Assembly: GCA_902595225.1 (NCBI GenBank)
Contig: CACJPG010000004.1
Location: 21,212-85,211, forward strand
Length of the DNA: 64,000 nt
Direction of reading: 5' to 3'
Source: an uncultured Thiothrix sp.
Lineage (GTDB): Bacteria; Pseudomonadota; Gammaproteobacteria; Poriferisulfidales; GCA-002705445
The notes under the pieces were generated by a model that made no database searches, was not told the DNA's origin, and worked only from the letters and a program-made list of their open reading frames with translations. Numbering within the stretch: position 1 is the stretch's first letter; every line of letters starts with the position of its first letter. The position numbers and the translations under genes were made by a program. This document shows positions 18,916 through 26,450 of this stretch, in pieces.

Positions 18916-18964
18916 TATCTTCCTTCCAAAATGTTATTTTTATTGTTTATAATAATTCTTAAGA

Positions 18965-19012
18965 CTACTATAAGATGTGTTATACACTATAGTCAAGCAC
19001 AATATGCTGTGT
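18965..19012 (-). promoter_or_regulatory. pair of NrdR boxes upstream of nrdAB
   Basis: GCACAATATGCTGTGT at 18997-19012 matches the NrdR consensus (ACACWATATATWGTGT) at 13 of 16 positions. CTACTATAAGATGTGT at 18965-18980 matches at 11 of 16. The two are exactly 32 bp apart, three helical turns, the spacing described for NrdR operators. They lie 50-100 bases before the nrdA start. The nrdR gene itself is not in the window. The sequence match and spacing are direct; repression by NrdR is inferred from the family. Confidence 0.75.
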
Positions 19013-19160
19013 TTATCCATTGTTTAACATGGTTATAACCTGTGGATAAAATATCTCTAATTTTACTAAAAAGACTATTAAATTAGGGTTTTAACGAATA
19101 TAAGAAAAATACAAGAAAATTGAATTTCTTAGTTATACAAAAGGGTCTAAAATAAACGTT

Positions 19161-19517
19161 ATGAGTGATATTAAAGACATTCCAATTCAAGAGCTAGGAA
19201 GCGAAAATAGTGGAGAAAATTGCGCTGCTAATGAGCCTTTTGCTCTTAGAATTCTTGATTCAAGCATGTCGCCAGAGTTTGAAGTAGACCACATAATCAT
19301 AATTGATCCGAGTATTACCCCGAAATCAGGAGATTTTGTGGTTTATGAGACTAGAAGCAGTATTATTATAAGAGAAATAATGATTTCTGATAAAATGATA
19401 CTAAAAGCATACGACAAGAATCTTAAAGATATAGAAATTCAAGATACAAGCTCAATAATTGGCGTTATTACTCAAAGGTCAGGAAAAAGAAGAAAGTATC
19501 ATAAAAGATATCATTAA
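19161..19517 (+). CDS. S24/LexA-fold protein without DNA-binding domain, probably not proteolytic
   Basis: The 118 residues match only the C-terminal peptidase fold of LexA/UmuD-type proteins. DSSMSPEFEVDHIIIIDP near residues 33-50 carries the nucleophile Ser of the SMxP motif. Aligned with LexA, the segment holding the catalytic Lys (VTVKRL) reads IIIREI, so Lys is replaced by Arg and self-cleavage is unlikely. There is no helix-turn-helix domain and no cleavage-site Ala-Gly. The C-terminus is strongly basic (SGKRRKYHKRYH), which might bind nucleic acid. It is a single-gene unit closed by a terminator. The role is unknown. Confidence 0.75.
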   Translation: MSDIKDIPIQELGSENSGENCAANEPFALRILDSSMSPEFEVDHIIIIDPSITPKSGDFVVYETRSSIIIREIMISDKMILKAYDKNLKDIEIQDTSSIIGVITQRSGKRRKYHKRYH

Positions 19518-19520
19518 AAA

Positions 19521-19545
19521 AAAAGCGCAGTGGCTCTGCGCTTTT
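19521..19545 (+). terminator. rho-independent terminator after the S24-like gene
   Basis: AAAAGCGCAG pairs perfectly with CTGCGCTTTT around a five-base loop (TGGCT). The A tract on one side and T tract on the other could make it work in both directions. A second, smaller hairpin (ACCACT-N7-AGTGGT, 19549-19567) follows at once. Confidence 0.9.
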
Positions 19546-19665
19546 AATACCACTCTAAGTTAGTGGTTGGAGGAAACTATATATACTTTCATAGGAGGAG
19601 TAATATATTAGTATTTTATGATATAGTTATATAGGTGTCAATACTTTTTTGCAGAAAAACAGAAA

Positions 19666-20829
19666 ATGGATAATAGTGCTAAACAATATAAGATTTTAGA
19701 TCCAGACAATTGCGCAATGTGCGGGATGTGTCTTAACCATTGCCCAACTTATAAGGTAAATAATAATGAATCTGAATCTCCGCGAGGAAGAATATCTATA
19801 ATTCATGGCTTAAATGCATCATTGCTTGCACCAACTGAGTCTGCTCTAAAACATTTAAATTCTTGTACTCTCTGTTTAGCTTGTGAATCGGCTTGCCCGG
19901 CAAAAGTTGATTTCTATGGCTTAATTACTAAAGCAAGAGATAAGTATTATAAAAAGCAAAAGTTCTTATTTAAGTTAAAATCTTTTTTCATATCTTCAAT
20001 TTTAACAAACCCTATATTAAAGAGGATTCTTTTTGAATTTATAAATTTCGCTCAAGATATATTTTTATATAAGAAATTTTTTAATATAAAGCAGAAAAAA
20101 TATCATATTGATGCATATGATGAGACAGTAAAAAATGGAGATTCAAAAATTGGGATATTTTCAGGTTGCGCATCAGATATATTTCAAAAAAATGTTGCAA
20201 ATGATTGCATAGAGGTTTTGAAAAAAAATAATATTAAGTCAGAGCTTGTTCAAAAAGTTGAATGCTGTGGATCATTGGATTATAACTGTGGAAGAATAGA
20301 AAAAGGATTGAGGTATAACAATATTACTAATAATGAATTCTCGAATGGAAAGTATAAAAAGGTTATTGGTTATGCAAGCGGATGTAGTTCATTTATAAAT
20401 AGAAATAATAAAAGTAACATTTATGAAGATGCCACATCATTCATTTTAAATCTTTTATCAAACAAAATAGATAAATTCAAAGAAACTAATAAAAACGTAT
20501 GTATTCATCGGCCGTGCACAACAAAGTCAGCCGAGATAGATTTTCAAAAACTTTTGTCTGTGCTTGAAACTATACCTAATTTAAAAATCTTTACGTTTGA
20601 AGATAATTACTGTTGTGGAGCTGGTGCACAAAACTTATTACATAATACAAAAAATTCAATAAATATTATTGAGCCAAAAATTGAATTTGTAAAATCAAAT
20701 AAAATAGATCTAATTCTTACATATAATATTGGCTGCTCTTTAAATTTTATTAATTCAATTAATATTAATAACATGAAAAGAGTTGATGTAATGCACCCAA
20801 TTTCTTTTATCAATGAAAGGTTAAAATAA
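19666..20829 (+). CDS. GlcF-like iron-sulfur oxidoreductase (CCG-domain) protein
   Basis: Resembles the iron-sulfur subunit of glycolate oxidase and related heterodisulfide-reductase-like proteins. The 387 residues have two [4Fe-4S] motifs, CAMCGMCLNHCP near 17-28 and CTLCLACESACP near 67-78. Two CCG domains follow (VECCGSLDYNCG near 206, FEDNYCCGAGAQN near 316). The flavoprotein partners (GlcD, GlcE) are not in the window, so oxidation of glycolate, lactate or another 2-hydroxy acid cannot be distinguished. It directly abuts coq7, which fits electron delivery to ubiquinone. No clear Shine-Dalgarno sequence precedes the ATG. Confidence 0.82.
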   Translation: MDNSAKQYKILDPDNCAMCGMCLNHCPTYKVNNNESESPRGRISIIHGLNASLLAPTESALKHLNSCTLCLACESACPAKVDFYGLITKARDKYYKKQKFLFKLKSFFISSILTNPILKRILFEFINFAQDIFLYKKFFNIKQKKYHIDAYDETVKNGDSKIGIFSGCASDIFQKNVANDCIEVLKKNNIKSELVQKVECCGSLDYNCGRIEKGLRYNNITNNEFSNGKYKKVIGYASGCSSFINRNNKSNIYEDATSFILNLLSNKIDKFKETNKNVCIHRPCTTKSAEIDFQKLLSVLETIPNLKIFTFEDNYCCGAGAQNLLHNTKNSINIIEPKIEFVKSNKIDLILTYNIGCSLNFINSININNMKRVDVMHPISFINERLK

Positions 20830-21462
20830 ATGAGAAATTTTTCAAAAATTGATAAAAGCATAATGAAAGTGAGTAAATTCCTTGAAACCTTTAATATCAA
20901 AAACTCTGGCAGACCATATCCTGCTAGTAAAATTTCAAATGAAAATCTCACTCAAGATGAGAAGAAATTGGTAACAAACCTTATGCGGGTTAATCATGCT
21001 GGGGAGGTTGCTGCTCAGGGCCTATATATTGGCCATGCTCTTGCAGCAAAGTCTGTTGAACAAAGAGAAATGATGCTTGAAATGGCATCTGAAGAAAAAG
21101 ACCATCTTATTTGGTGCAATGAAAGAATAAAAGAACTTGGCGGAAAACCAAGTATTTTTGATCCGTTATGGCTAGCAGGATCAGTTGGCTTAGGAATTCT
21201 CTCAAGTATAACAAATGATAGAAACGCACTTGGTTTTCTGGAGGAAACAGAGATTCAGGTTGCTGACCATCTGAACTCGCACTTAAAACGCCTTCCAAAA
21301 AATGATGTCAAAACAAAAATTATTCTTGAGAAAATGAAATCAGATGAAGAAAAACATAGTGATACAGCTCGTCAATCTGGCGCAAGAGAGATACCTGAAA
21401 AGGTAAAAAAAATCATGGAACAAACTGCAAATATAATGAAAGAAGTTTCATTTAGAATATAG
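20830..21462 (+). CDS. coq7: demethoxyubiquinone hydroxylase
   Basis: Di-iron monooxygenase that performs the penultimate hydroxylation in ubiquinone biosynthesis at the membrane surface. The 210 residues carry the two helical metal motifs: LMRVNHAGEVAAQGLY with Glu then EEKDH, and EETEIQVADHLNSHL with a later DEEKHSD. The C-terminus RIPEKVKKIMEQTANIMK fits the family. Coq7 replaces UbiF in many marine gammaproteobacteria and alphaproteobacteria, and needs oxygen. It starts directly at the stop of the GlcF-like gene and converges on bioA with one base between. Confidence 0.95.
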   Translation: MRNFSKIDKSIMKVSKFLETFNIKNSGRPYPASKISNENLTQDEKKLVTNLMRVNHAGEVAAQGLYIGHALAAKSVEQREMMLEMASEEKDHLIWCNERIKELGGKPSIFDPLWLAGSVGLGILSSITNDRNALGFLEETEIQVADHLNSHLKRLPKNDVKTKIILEKMKSDEEKHSDTARQSGAREIPEKVKKIMEQTANIMKEVSFRI

Positions 21463-21463
21463 A

Positions 21464-22738
21464 TTACGCATACTCTAATTTAATAATTTTTTCAATTTTC
21501 ATCAATAAAAAATTCAGATCTTTATTGCTAATTATATATGGCGGCATAATATAAATTAAATTAGAGTAAGGCCTTAACCATATACCATTATCTACACATT
21601 TTTTTTGTAGAGATTTAACATTAACCTTATCATGCATTTCTAAAACACCAATAGCGCCAATCACCCTGAAGTCTTTAACAAACTTATTCTTTGAAATTTT
21701 TTCAAAGGATTTAAATATTCTATTCTCAATATTTTTAATTTTTTTCTTCCAGTCGTATGAAAGTAGTAGATTAATATTTGCAAGTGCTACAGAGCATGCT
21801 AGCGGATTAGCCATATATGTTGGGCCATGCATAAAAACTCCTGGAGCTTTATTAGAAATTGATTTAGCAATTTTTTTTGAAACCAGAGTTGCAGCCATAC
21901 TCATATATCCACCTGTAATAGACTTACCTAGGCATAAAATATCTGGAACAATATTTGAATGTTGAAAGCCAAATAATTTTCCTGTTCTACCAAAACCTGT
22001 TGCTATCTCGTCTAAAATTAGTAAAACATTATGCTTATTACACAAGCTTCTCAATTCTTTTAAATATTTTGGATGGTAAATTCGCATTCCTCCTGCTCCT
22101 TGAAAAATTGGTTCAATTATCACGGCAGCTATATTTTTGTTTTTATTTTTTAAATTATTCTCTATCTCTTTTAGGCTCTTACTTTTTTTTAAATTAAAGA
22201 TTCTCGAATCTTCTGGTTTTGAAACGTAAATTTGATTTAATAGAGTATTTTTAAAAATTGAGTGCATACCATTTATAGGATCACTCACAGACATTGTTGC
22301 AAAAGTATCACCATGATATCCACTTCTCACGGTTAAAAACTTTTTTTTTGAGTCTACTCCTTGTGAATGCCAGTACTGGATAGCAAATTTCATAGCAACT
22401 TCAATTGCAACAGATCCACTATCAGAAAAAAATACTTTTTGAAGTGACCCAGGGGTTATATCATTTAGCTTTTTTGCGAGTTTTACTGCAGGTTTGTGAG
22501 TAAATCCCCCGAACATAATATGTGAAAATTGCTTTATCTGATCTTGAATTGCTTTGTTTAATTTCGGATGGTTATATCCATTTATAACACACCACCAAGA
22601 AGACATTCCATCAATCAATTTTTCTCCAGATTCTAAATATATATTTGCCCCTTTTGCTTTTTTTACTGGGTATACTGGATTTTTATCAATAGCTGCTGCG
22701 TATGGATGCCATACATATAATTTATCTTCTTTAATCAT
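21464..22738 (-). CDS. bioA: adenosylmethionine-8-amino-7-oxononanoate aminotransferase
   Basis: PLP-dependent transaminase that makes 7,8-diaminopelargonate for biotin, with SAM as amino donor. The 424 residues show VWHPYAA near the N-terminus, MSSWWCVINGYNHP, HGDTFATMSVSDP, LILDEIATGFGRTGKLFG with the cofactor Asp, and CLGKSITGGYMSMA with the PLP Lys. No other bio genes are nearby. It is the last gene of the long minus-strand run that starts with dsrA and overlaps its upstream neighbour by eight bases, so read-through from the sulfur genes is plausible. Confidence 0.94.
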   Translation of the reverse strand: MIKEDKLYVWHPYAAAIDKNPVYPVKKAKGANIYLESGEKLIDGMSSWWCVINGYNHPKLNKAIQDQIKQFSHIMFGGFTHKPAVKLAKKLNDITPGSLQKVFFSDSGSVAIEVAMKFAIQYWHSQGVDSKKKFLTVRSGYHGDTFATMSVSDPINGMHSIFKNTLLNQIYVSKPEDSRIFNLKKSKSLKEIENNLKNKNKNIAAVIIEPIFQGAGGMRIYHPKYLKELRSLCNKHNVLLILDEIATGFGRTGKLFGFQHSNIVPDILCLGKSITGGYMSMAATLVSKKIAKSISNKAPGVFMHGPTYMANPLACSVALANINLLLSYDWKKKIKNIENRIFKSFEKISKNKFVKDFRVIGAIGVLEMHDKVNVKSLQKKCVDNGIWLRPYSNLIYIMPPYIISNKDLNFLLMKIEKIIKLEYA

Positions 22739-23099
22739 TGTTACAAGTAAATATTTTTTTGTCCTTTAAATACAAATTTTGAATGCTCGTTCCCTCATAC
22801 ATTTCATCATACATTAAATTTTTATTAATATTAAATGTTAAAACAAATTTCTTTATAAAATTATTTTTTTTCTGAATAAAATATGCTTTAACTTCTGATT
22901 TGTTTTCATAATCAATTGAATAATCAAATTGATAACCATTAGGAAGTATATTTACTACTTTATAATTTTTATATATTTCAAAGATATGTTTTGATCCGTC
23001 CATTGTATTTTTACAATGCAACTGGATAATATTATCTGAAAACAGAATCTTTATTTCTAATAAAATTATAAATAATAAAACAATAGTTCTAATAAGCAT
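22731..23099 (-). CDS. exported protein of unknown function
   Basis: I do not recognise this 122-residue protein. It has a hydrophobic N-terminus typical of a signal peptide (LIRTIVLLFIILLEIKILFS) followed by a Lys/Tyr/Asn-rich beta-strand-like body with two Cys (LHCKN near 30 and FTCNND at the end) that might form a disulfide in the periplasm. It lies between the OsmC gene and bioA, overlapping bioA by eight bases. Confidence 0.55.
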   Translation of the reverse strand: MLIRTIVLLFIILLEIKILFSDNIIQLHCKNTMDGSKHIFEIYKNYKVVNILPNGYQFDYSIDYENKSEVKAYFIQKKNNFIKKFVLTFNINKNLMYDEMYEGTSIQNLYLKDKKIFTCNND

Positions 23100-23111
23100 A
23101 TTTATTAAAAA

Positions 23112-23522
23112 TTAATAAAGTTCTAAGGAATAACTTATATCAATCGCTTTTCCTAATACGATACAGCATGAACATTGTTTTTTCAGTGATAATTTTATAA
23201 ATTTTTCTAGATTATCTCGATTCTTCTCTTCTGATTTAATTTTATAAGTACAATGTATTTTGCTAATTAAAGAAGGTTTGGTTTTTGTCCTTTCAGCTTC
23301 AACTTCTAAATTAAAGTTTTCTATCTTTATATTTTTTGTTTCGGCCATAGATACTATATCAAAGGCCGTACAGCCTCCCATTCCAGAGATAAGAAGTTCA
23401 GTTGGTCTTGCACCATTATTATTTCCCCCACTGTCAACTGGTCCATCCATCATTATTTTATTTCCGCTTTCAGTCTTAGCAGAAAAATTTACTCCATTAA
23501 TCCATTCAATGTTTGTCTTCAT
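23112..23522 (-). CDS. OsmC-family redox protein
   Basis: OsmC/Ohr-superfamily protein of 136 residues, closest in layout to the YhfA-like branch. It has GVNFSAKTESGNKIMMDGP at the start, the first Cys in GMGGCTAFDIVSM near residue 51, and a Cys cluster (KKQCSCCIVLGKA) near 115 with the second active Cys. OsmC proteins reduce peroxides or handle thiols, and sulfane-sulfur roles have been proposed for some. Being zero bases from sseA and in the dsr transcription direction, a persulfide-related role is plausible but inferred. Confidence 0.85.
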   Translation of the reverse strand: MKTNIEWINGVNFSAKTESGNKIMMDGPVDSGGNNNGARPTELLISGMGGCTAFDIVSMAETKNIKIENFNLEVEAERTKTKPSLISKIHCTYKIKSEEKNRDNLEKFIKLSLKKQCSCCIVLGKAIDISYSLELY

Positions 23523-24368
23523 TTAATCTTCTCTTATTATTTTATTATTTTCATAGCTAGACCAGGCGCTCCAAGAACCCACATATAGCTTTCCTTTCCC
23601 AAAACCACAATATTCCATTGCTAAATGATTATGGCAAGCTGTTACACCAGACCCACACATGTTAATAACTTTTTCTGCAGAATTTTTATTTGTGGCTAGA
23701 AACATTTTTAGAAGTTCTTCTTTATTTTTAAATTTTCCGTCTTGATTTAAATTATTTTTAAAAGGCATATTAATTGCCCCAGGAACATGGCCTGCTTTTT
23801 TATCGATTGGTTCTTTCTTTCCTAAAAATCTCACCTTTTCTCTTGCATCAATTAGCAGGAAATCCTCTTCATTAGTTAATTGCATTATATTTTCTGTAGC
23901 AACTAAATATTTTGAGTTGTATGAGTACTTATTATTATAATTTTCTGCCATAGCTGGAATAGAATCAGTCACAGGAAGCTTAAGGGATGTCCAAGACTTA
24001 AAACCTCCGTCTAATACAGAACAATTTGTTAACCCAACTAATCTTAACATCCACCATAATCTTGCAGACATTGCATTATTGTCATCATCATAAATAATAA
24101 TATGAGTTTGATCATCTATACCATGTTTATTTAAAAACGCGGAAAAATCTTCAATATGTGGAAGTGGGTGTCTACCAGAATGCTCAGTTTCCTCAGAGGA
24201 TAAATGAGATTCCAAATTTACATAAAAAGCGTTTTTAATGTGTGATTTCAGATAATTTTCATATCCTATTTCTTTTTTCAATAAATTAAATCTAACATCA
24301 AAAATTTTAGTATTTTTCTTTTCAATTAAGAGATATAGATCATTGGGCTGTATTATAATTTCATTCAT
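23523..24368 (-). CDS. sseA: 3-mercaptopyruvate / thiosulfate sulfurtransferase
   Basis: Two-rhodanese-domain enzyme of 281 residues that moves sulfane sulfur to thiols or cyanide. The N-terminal domain is inactive (no Cys at the loop). The C-terminal domain carries the active Cys at residue 238 in MCGSGVTACHN; the CG[ST]GVT loop marks mercaptopyruvate sulfurtransferases rather than classical thiosulfate rhodaneses (CRxGxT). There is no signal peptide, so it is cytoplasmic. Placed directly after the dsr genes and their two-component system, it may supply or drain persulfide of the DsrEFH/DsrC relay. Confidence 0.92.
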   Translation of the reverse strand: MNEIIIQPNDLYLLIEKKNTKIFDVRFNLLKKEIGYENYLKSHIKNAFYVNLESHLSSEETEHSGRHPLPHIEDFSAFLNKHGIDDQTHIIIYDDDNNAMSARLWWMLRLVGLTNCSVLDGGFKSWTSLKLPVTDSIPAMAENYNNKYSYNSKYLVATENIMQLTNEEDFLLIDAREKVRFLGKKEPIDKKAGHVPGAINMPFKNNLNQDGKFKNKEELLKMFLATNKNSAEKVINMCGSGVTACHNHLAMEYCGFGKGKLYVGSWSAWSSYENNKIIRED

Positions 24369-24538
24369 TTATTTTTCTTGTATTTATTTACATAAATGAC
24401 ATAAAGATAGAAGAAAACTACAAACAAGCCAATCAATGAAATTATTTGCCCTTGTGTCAGAGATTCAACGTTTGCAACAATTGCTGATGCAAAAATTAAA
24501 ATTGCTAATCCAAATCTATTTCTTTGCCATCCTCGCAT
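24365..24538 (-). CDS. small membrane protein between the response regulator gene and sseA
   Basis: A 57-residue frame beginning MRGWQRNRFGLAILIF and ending in VNKYKKNK. It has two hydrophobic segments (about residues 9-23 and 31-48) with a short SLTQGQ turn, and basic ends facing the same side. It fills the gap exactly: 12 bases after the regulator gene, and its TGA overlaps the sseA ATG by four bases, the spacing seen throughout this operon. I do not recognise the family. Support is the overlap, the amphipathic layout and the absence of stop codons. Confidence 0.6.
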   Translation of the reverse strand: MRGWQRNRFGLAILIFASAIVANVESLTQGQIISLIGLFVVFFYLYVIYVNKYKKNK

Positions 24539-24550
24539 AAGTACTTTTGA

Positions 24551-25204
24551 TCAATTATTTTTTTTCTTTAAACCATGCTCCACTGCAATAACAGCAGCTT
24601 CAACTCTTGAATGAATATCAAGTTTTCTTAAAATTGATTTTACATGTAACTTAACAGTTCCATCAGATATTCCAAGATTTTTTGCAATCAATTTATTACT
24701 TTGTCCCTCTGCTAGTAATTCAAGTATTTCACTTTCTCTTGGAGTTAGAGTGTTTATTAAGTTGCTCATATTAATCTCATTGTCGTCTCCTTGATGAAAC
24801 TTAGCTAATATTTGAACTAGATTTGGAGCAACGATTGTTTCTCCTTTAAGAACATCTCTTAAAGCGACAACCAAGTTATCAGGCTCCATATCTTTTAACA
24901 AGTAGCCACTGGCGCCATTTCTAAGTGCATCAATTAAATCCTTTTCGGCATCACTAGTTGTTAACATTACAATAGGGAGAGATTTATTTTTTTCTCTTAA
25001 TTTCTTTAAAACATCAATACCAGATTCATTGGGCATCCTAAGATCTAATAACACAATATCAGGTAGATTTTTCTCTATAGATTTTATCCCTTCATCTCCA
25101 CCACTTACCGATGCAATAACATCTATATCGTGTCTGACTAAGAGTCTCTGTAAACCTTCTCTAAATAAAGTGTGATCATCGATAATTGTAACTTTTATTT
25201 TCAT
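24551..25204 (-). CDS. NarL/LuxR-type response regulator
   Basis: The 217-residue regulator has a receiver domain with the acidic pocket (IIDDHTLFREGLQRLL, Asp 9-10) and phosphoacceptor Asp 54 in VLLDLRMP, the Thr in MLTTSD and the Lys in LLKDM. The C-terminal LuxR helix-turn-helix (LTPRESEILELLAEGQSNKLIAKNLGIS...KLHVKSIL) contains all key residues. It lies nine bases after the histidine kinase gene and within the dsr run. The likely job is control of dsr or other sulfur genes in response to redox or sulfur state, but that rests on position only. NarL-like specificity for nitrate is not implied. Confidence 0.95.
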   Translation of the reverse strand: MKIKVTIIDDHTLFREGLQRLLVRHDIDVIASVSGGDEGIKSIEKNLPDIVLLDLRMPNESGIDVLKKLREKNKSLPIVMLTTSDAEKDLIDALRNGASGYLLKDMEPDNLVVALRDVLKGETIVAPNLVQILAKFHQGDDNEINMSNLINTLTPRESEILELLAEGQSNKLIAKNLGISDGTVKLHVKSILRKLDIHSRVEAAVIAVEHGLKKKNN

Positions 25205-25213
25205 TTATATATT

Positions 25214-26155
25214 TTAATTGTCTTTTTCATTAAAGGATAGAATAACACGTACACCCTCACCTGGCTCACTTTCTATATCTAAATGACCACCAATTTGTTG
25301 CGCTCTATCTCTCATAATGCTTAATCCAACGTGCTCTCCCGAGTCCTCATTATCATGGCCAATGAAGCAAGACTTTGCTATACCAATACCATCATCTTCA
25401 ATGATTAAGGAATATTTGCCAGTCTGGTAAGACATTAATAAGACTCTGACAATTTTTGCTTGAGAATGTTTCTTAACATTTAGTAATGCTTCTTGGGCTA
25501 TTCTTTTGATGTGCAGCTCATCATTCTTATTTAGTTTAATAACTGGAATTTTATTTTGAAAGAATATCTTTATATCATTATTCTCGGTTTTAAAGTTTTC
25601 AACTAGCTTAGAGATTTCACTGGCAATATTATCGATTTCCTGCGGAGATCTGAAATGCCCAATTAGTTGTCTGATCTCTCTATTTGCAAGCTCGATACTT
25701 TCTTCTAAAGTCTCAAGTTCATCTGTAATTCTTTTATCTGAATACAATTCTTCTGTTTTGTATTTTCTATTATTTTTCATATATATAATACCCTGCAAAC
25801 TTTCGTCTAAAACTCTAACTTGAAGTCTTAAACTTGCTAATGTTTGTGCTAACGAATCATGGAGCTCAGATGCAATAAAAACTCTTTCTTCCATAATTGC
25901 TAAACGATTTGCCTCCTTATTCTTATCTTCTTTATATTTTGCGAATTGCTCTAACTGAACGTTAGTTTTATTTAATTGATTTTCAAGCATTTCAGAAACA
26001 ATGTTTAAATTACTACATAGAGTTTTTAAATCTTTGGATTTTGTTGAACACTGAATTCTTGAAGACAGGTCGCCTGACATAATGTTAAGAACCCATTGAT
26101 TTAAATCTTCTATAAACTCATCCAGTTCGCTTATTTTATTCTTTGGGCTCGACAT
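25214..26155 (-). CDS. soluble NarX-type histidine kinase
   Basis: The 313-residue kinase has no membrane segment and no periplasmic sensor. A coiled-coil/HAMP-like N-terminus (residues about 1-85) leads into the HisKA_3 box ASELHDSLAQTL with His 99, then the HATPase domain with N box QEALLNVKKHSQA, DDGIGI and GLSIMRDRAQQIGG. This is the output half of NarX/NarQ/DegS kinases. It overlaps dsrR by 20 bases, so it is translated together with the dsr genes. Input could come from a Dsr protein or from a bound cofactor; the one Cys-containing N-terminal stretch (IQCSTKSKDLKTLCSN) is worth noting. Confidence 0.93.
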   Translation of the reverse strand: MSSPKNKISELDEFIEDLNQWVLNIMSGDLSSRIQCSTKSKDLKTLCSNLNIVSEMLENQLNKTNVQLEQFAKYKEDKNKEANRLAIMEERVFIASELHDSLAQTLASLRLQVRVLDESLQGIIYMKNNRKYKTEELYSDKRITDELETLEESIELANREIRQLIGHFRSPQEIDNIASEISKLVENFKTENNDIKIFFQNKIPVIKLNKNDELHIKRIAQEALLNVKKHSQAKIVRVLLMSYQTGKYSLIIEDDGIGIAKSCFIGHDNEDSGEHVGLSIMRDRAQQIGGHLDIESEPGEGVRVILSFNEKDN

Positions 26156-26450
26156 AATTTGGATCTTTAGGATTTAGAAATATAAAATTGAATTGACCTT
26201 TTTCCATTTCAACATAATCTACAGTCATACCACTGCACACCTCTAGTGACGCTTTTGACATAATCACCTCAACACCATCCACATTAAGTGCTTCATCGTT
26301 ACTAGTAATATTATCATCAAATCCTAAAGCGTAGTGAAAATTATTTCCATCTTTTTTCATGACTGCTATTCTAAGCTTAAAACCCTTATTTTCTTCTTTA
26401 TCTATTTCTTTTTTAAATATTGATGCAGCTGCAGGTGAAATTTTAATCAT
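26136..26450 (-). CDS. dsrR: DsrR, cysteine-poor IscA-like protein
   Basis: A-type carrier fold (104 residues, HesB/IscA family) without the three Cys that bind clusters in IscA: the C-terminal CxC position is replaced in the KGQFNFIFLNP segment, and only one Cys (LEVCSG) remains. DsrR of Allochromatium has the same property and affects dsr gene expression post-transcriptionally. It overlaps dsrN by eight bases and the kinase gene by 20. In Allochromatium dsrS follows; here the two-component pair takes that place. Confidence 0.88.
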   Translation of the reverse strand: MIKISPAAASIFKKEIDKEENKGFKLRIAVMKKDGNNFHYALGFDDNITSNDEALNVDGVEVIMSKASLEVCSGMTVDYVEMEKGQFNFIFLNPKDPNYVEPKE

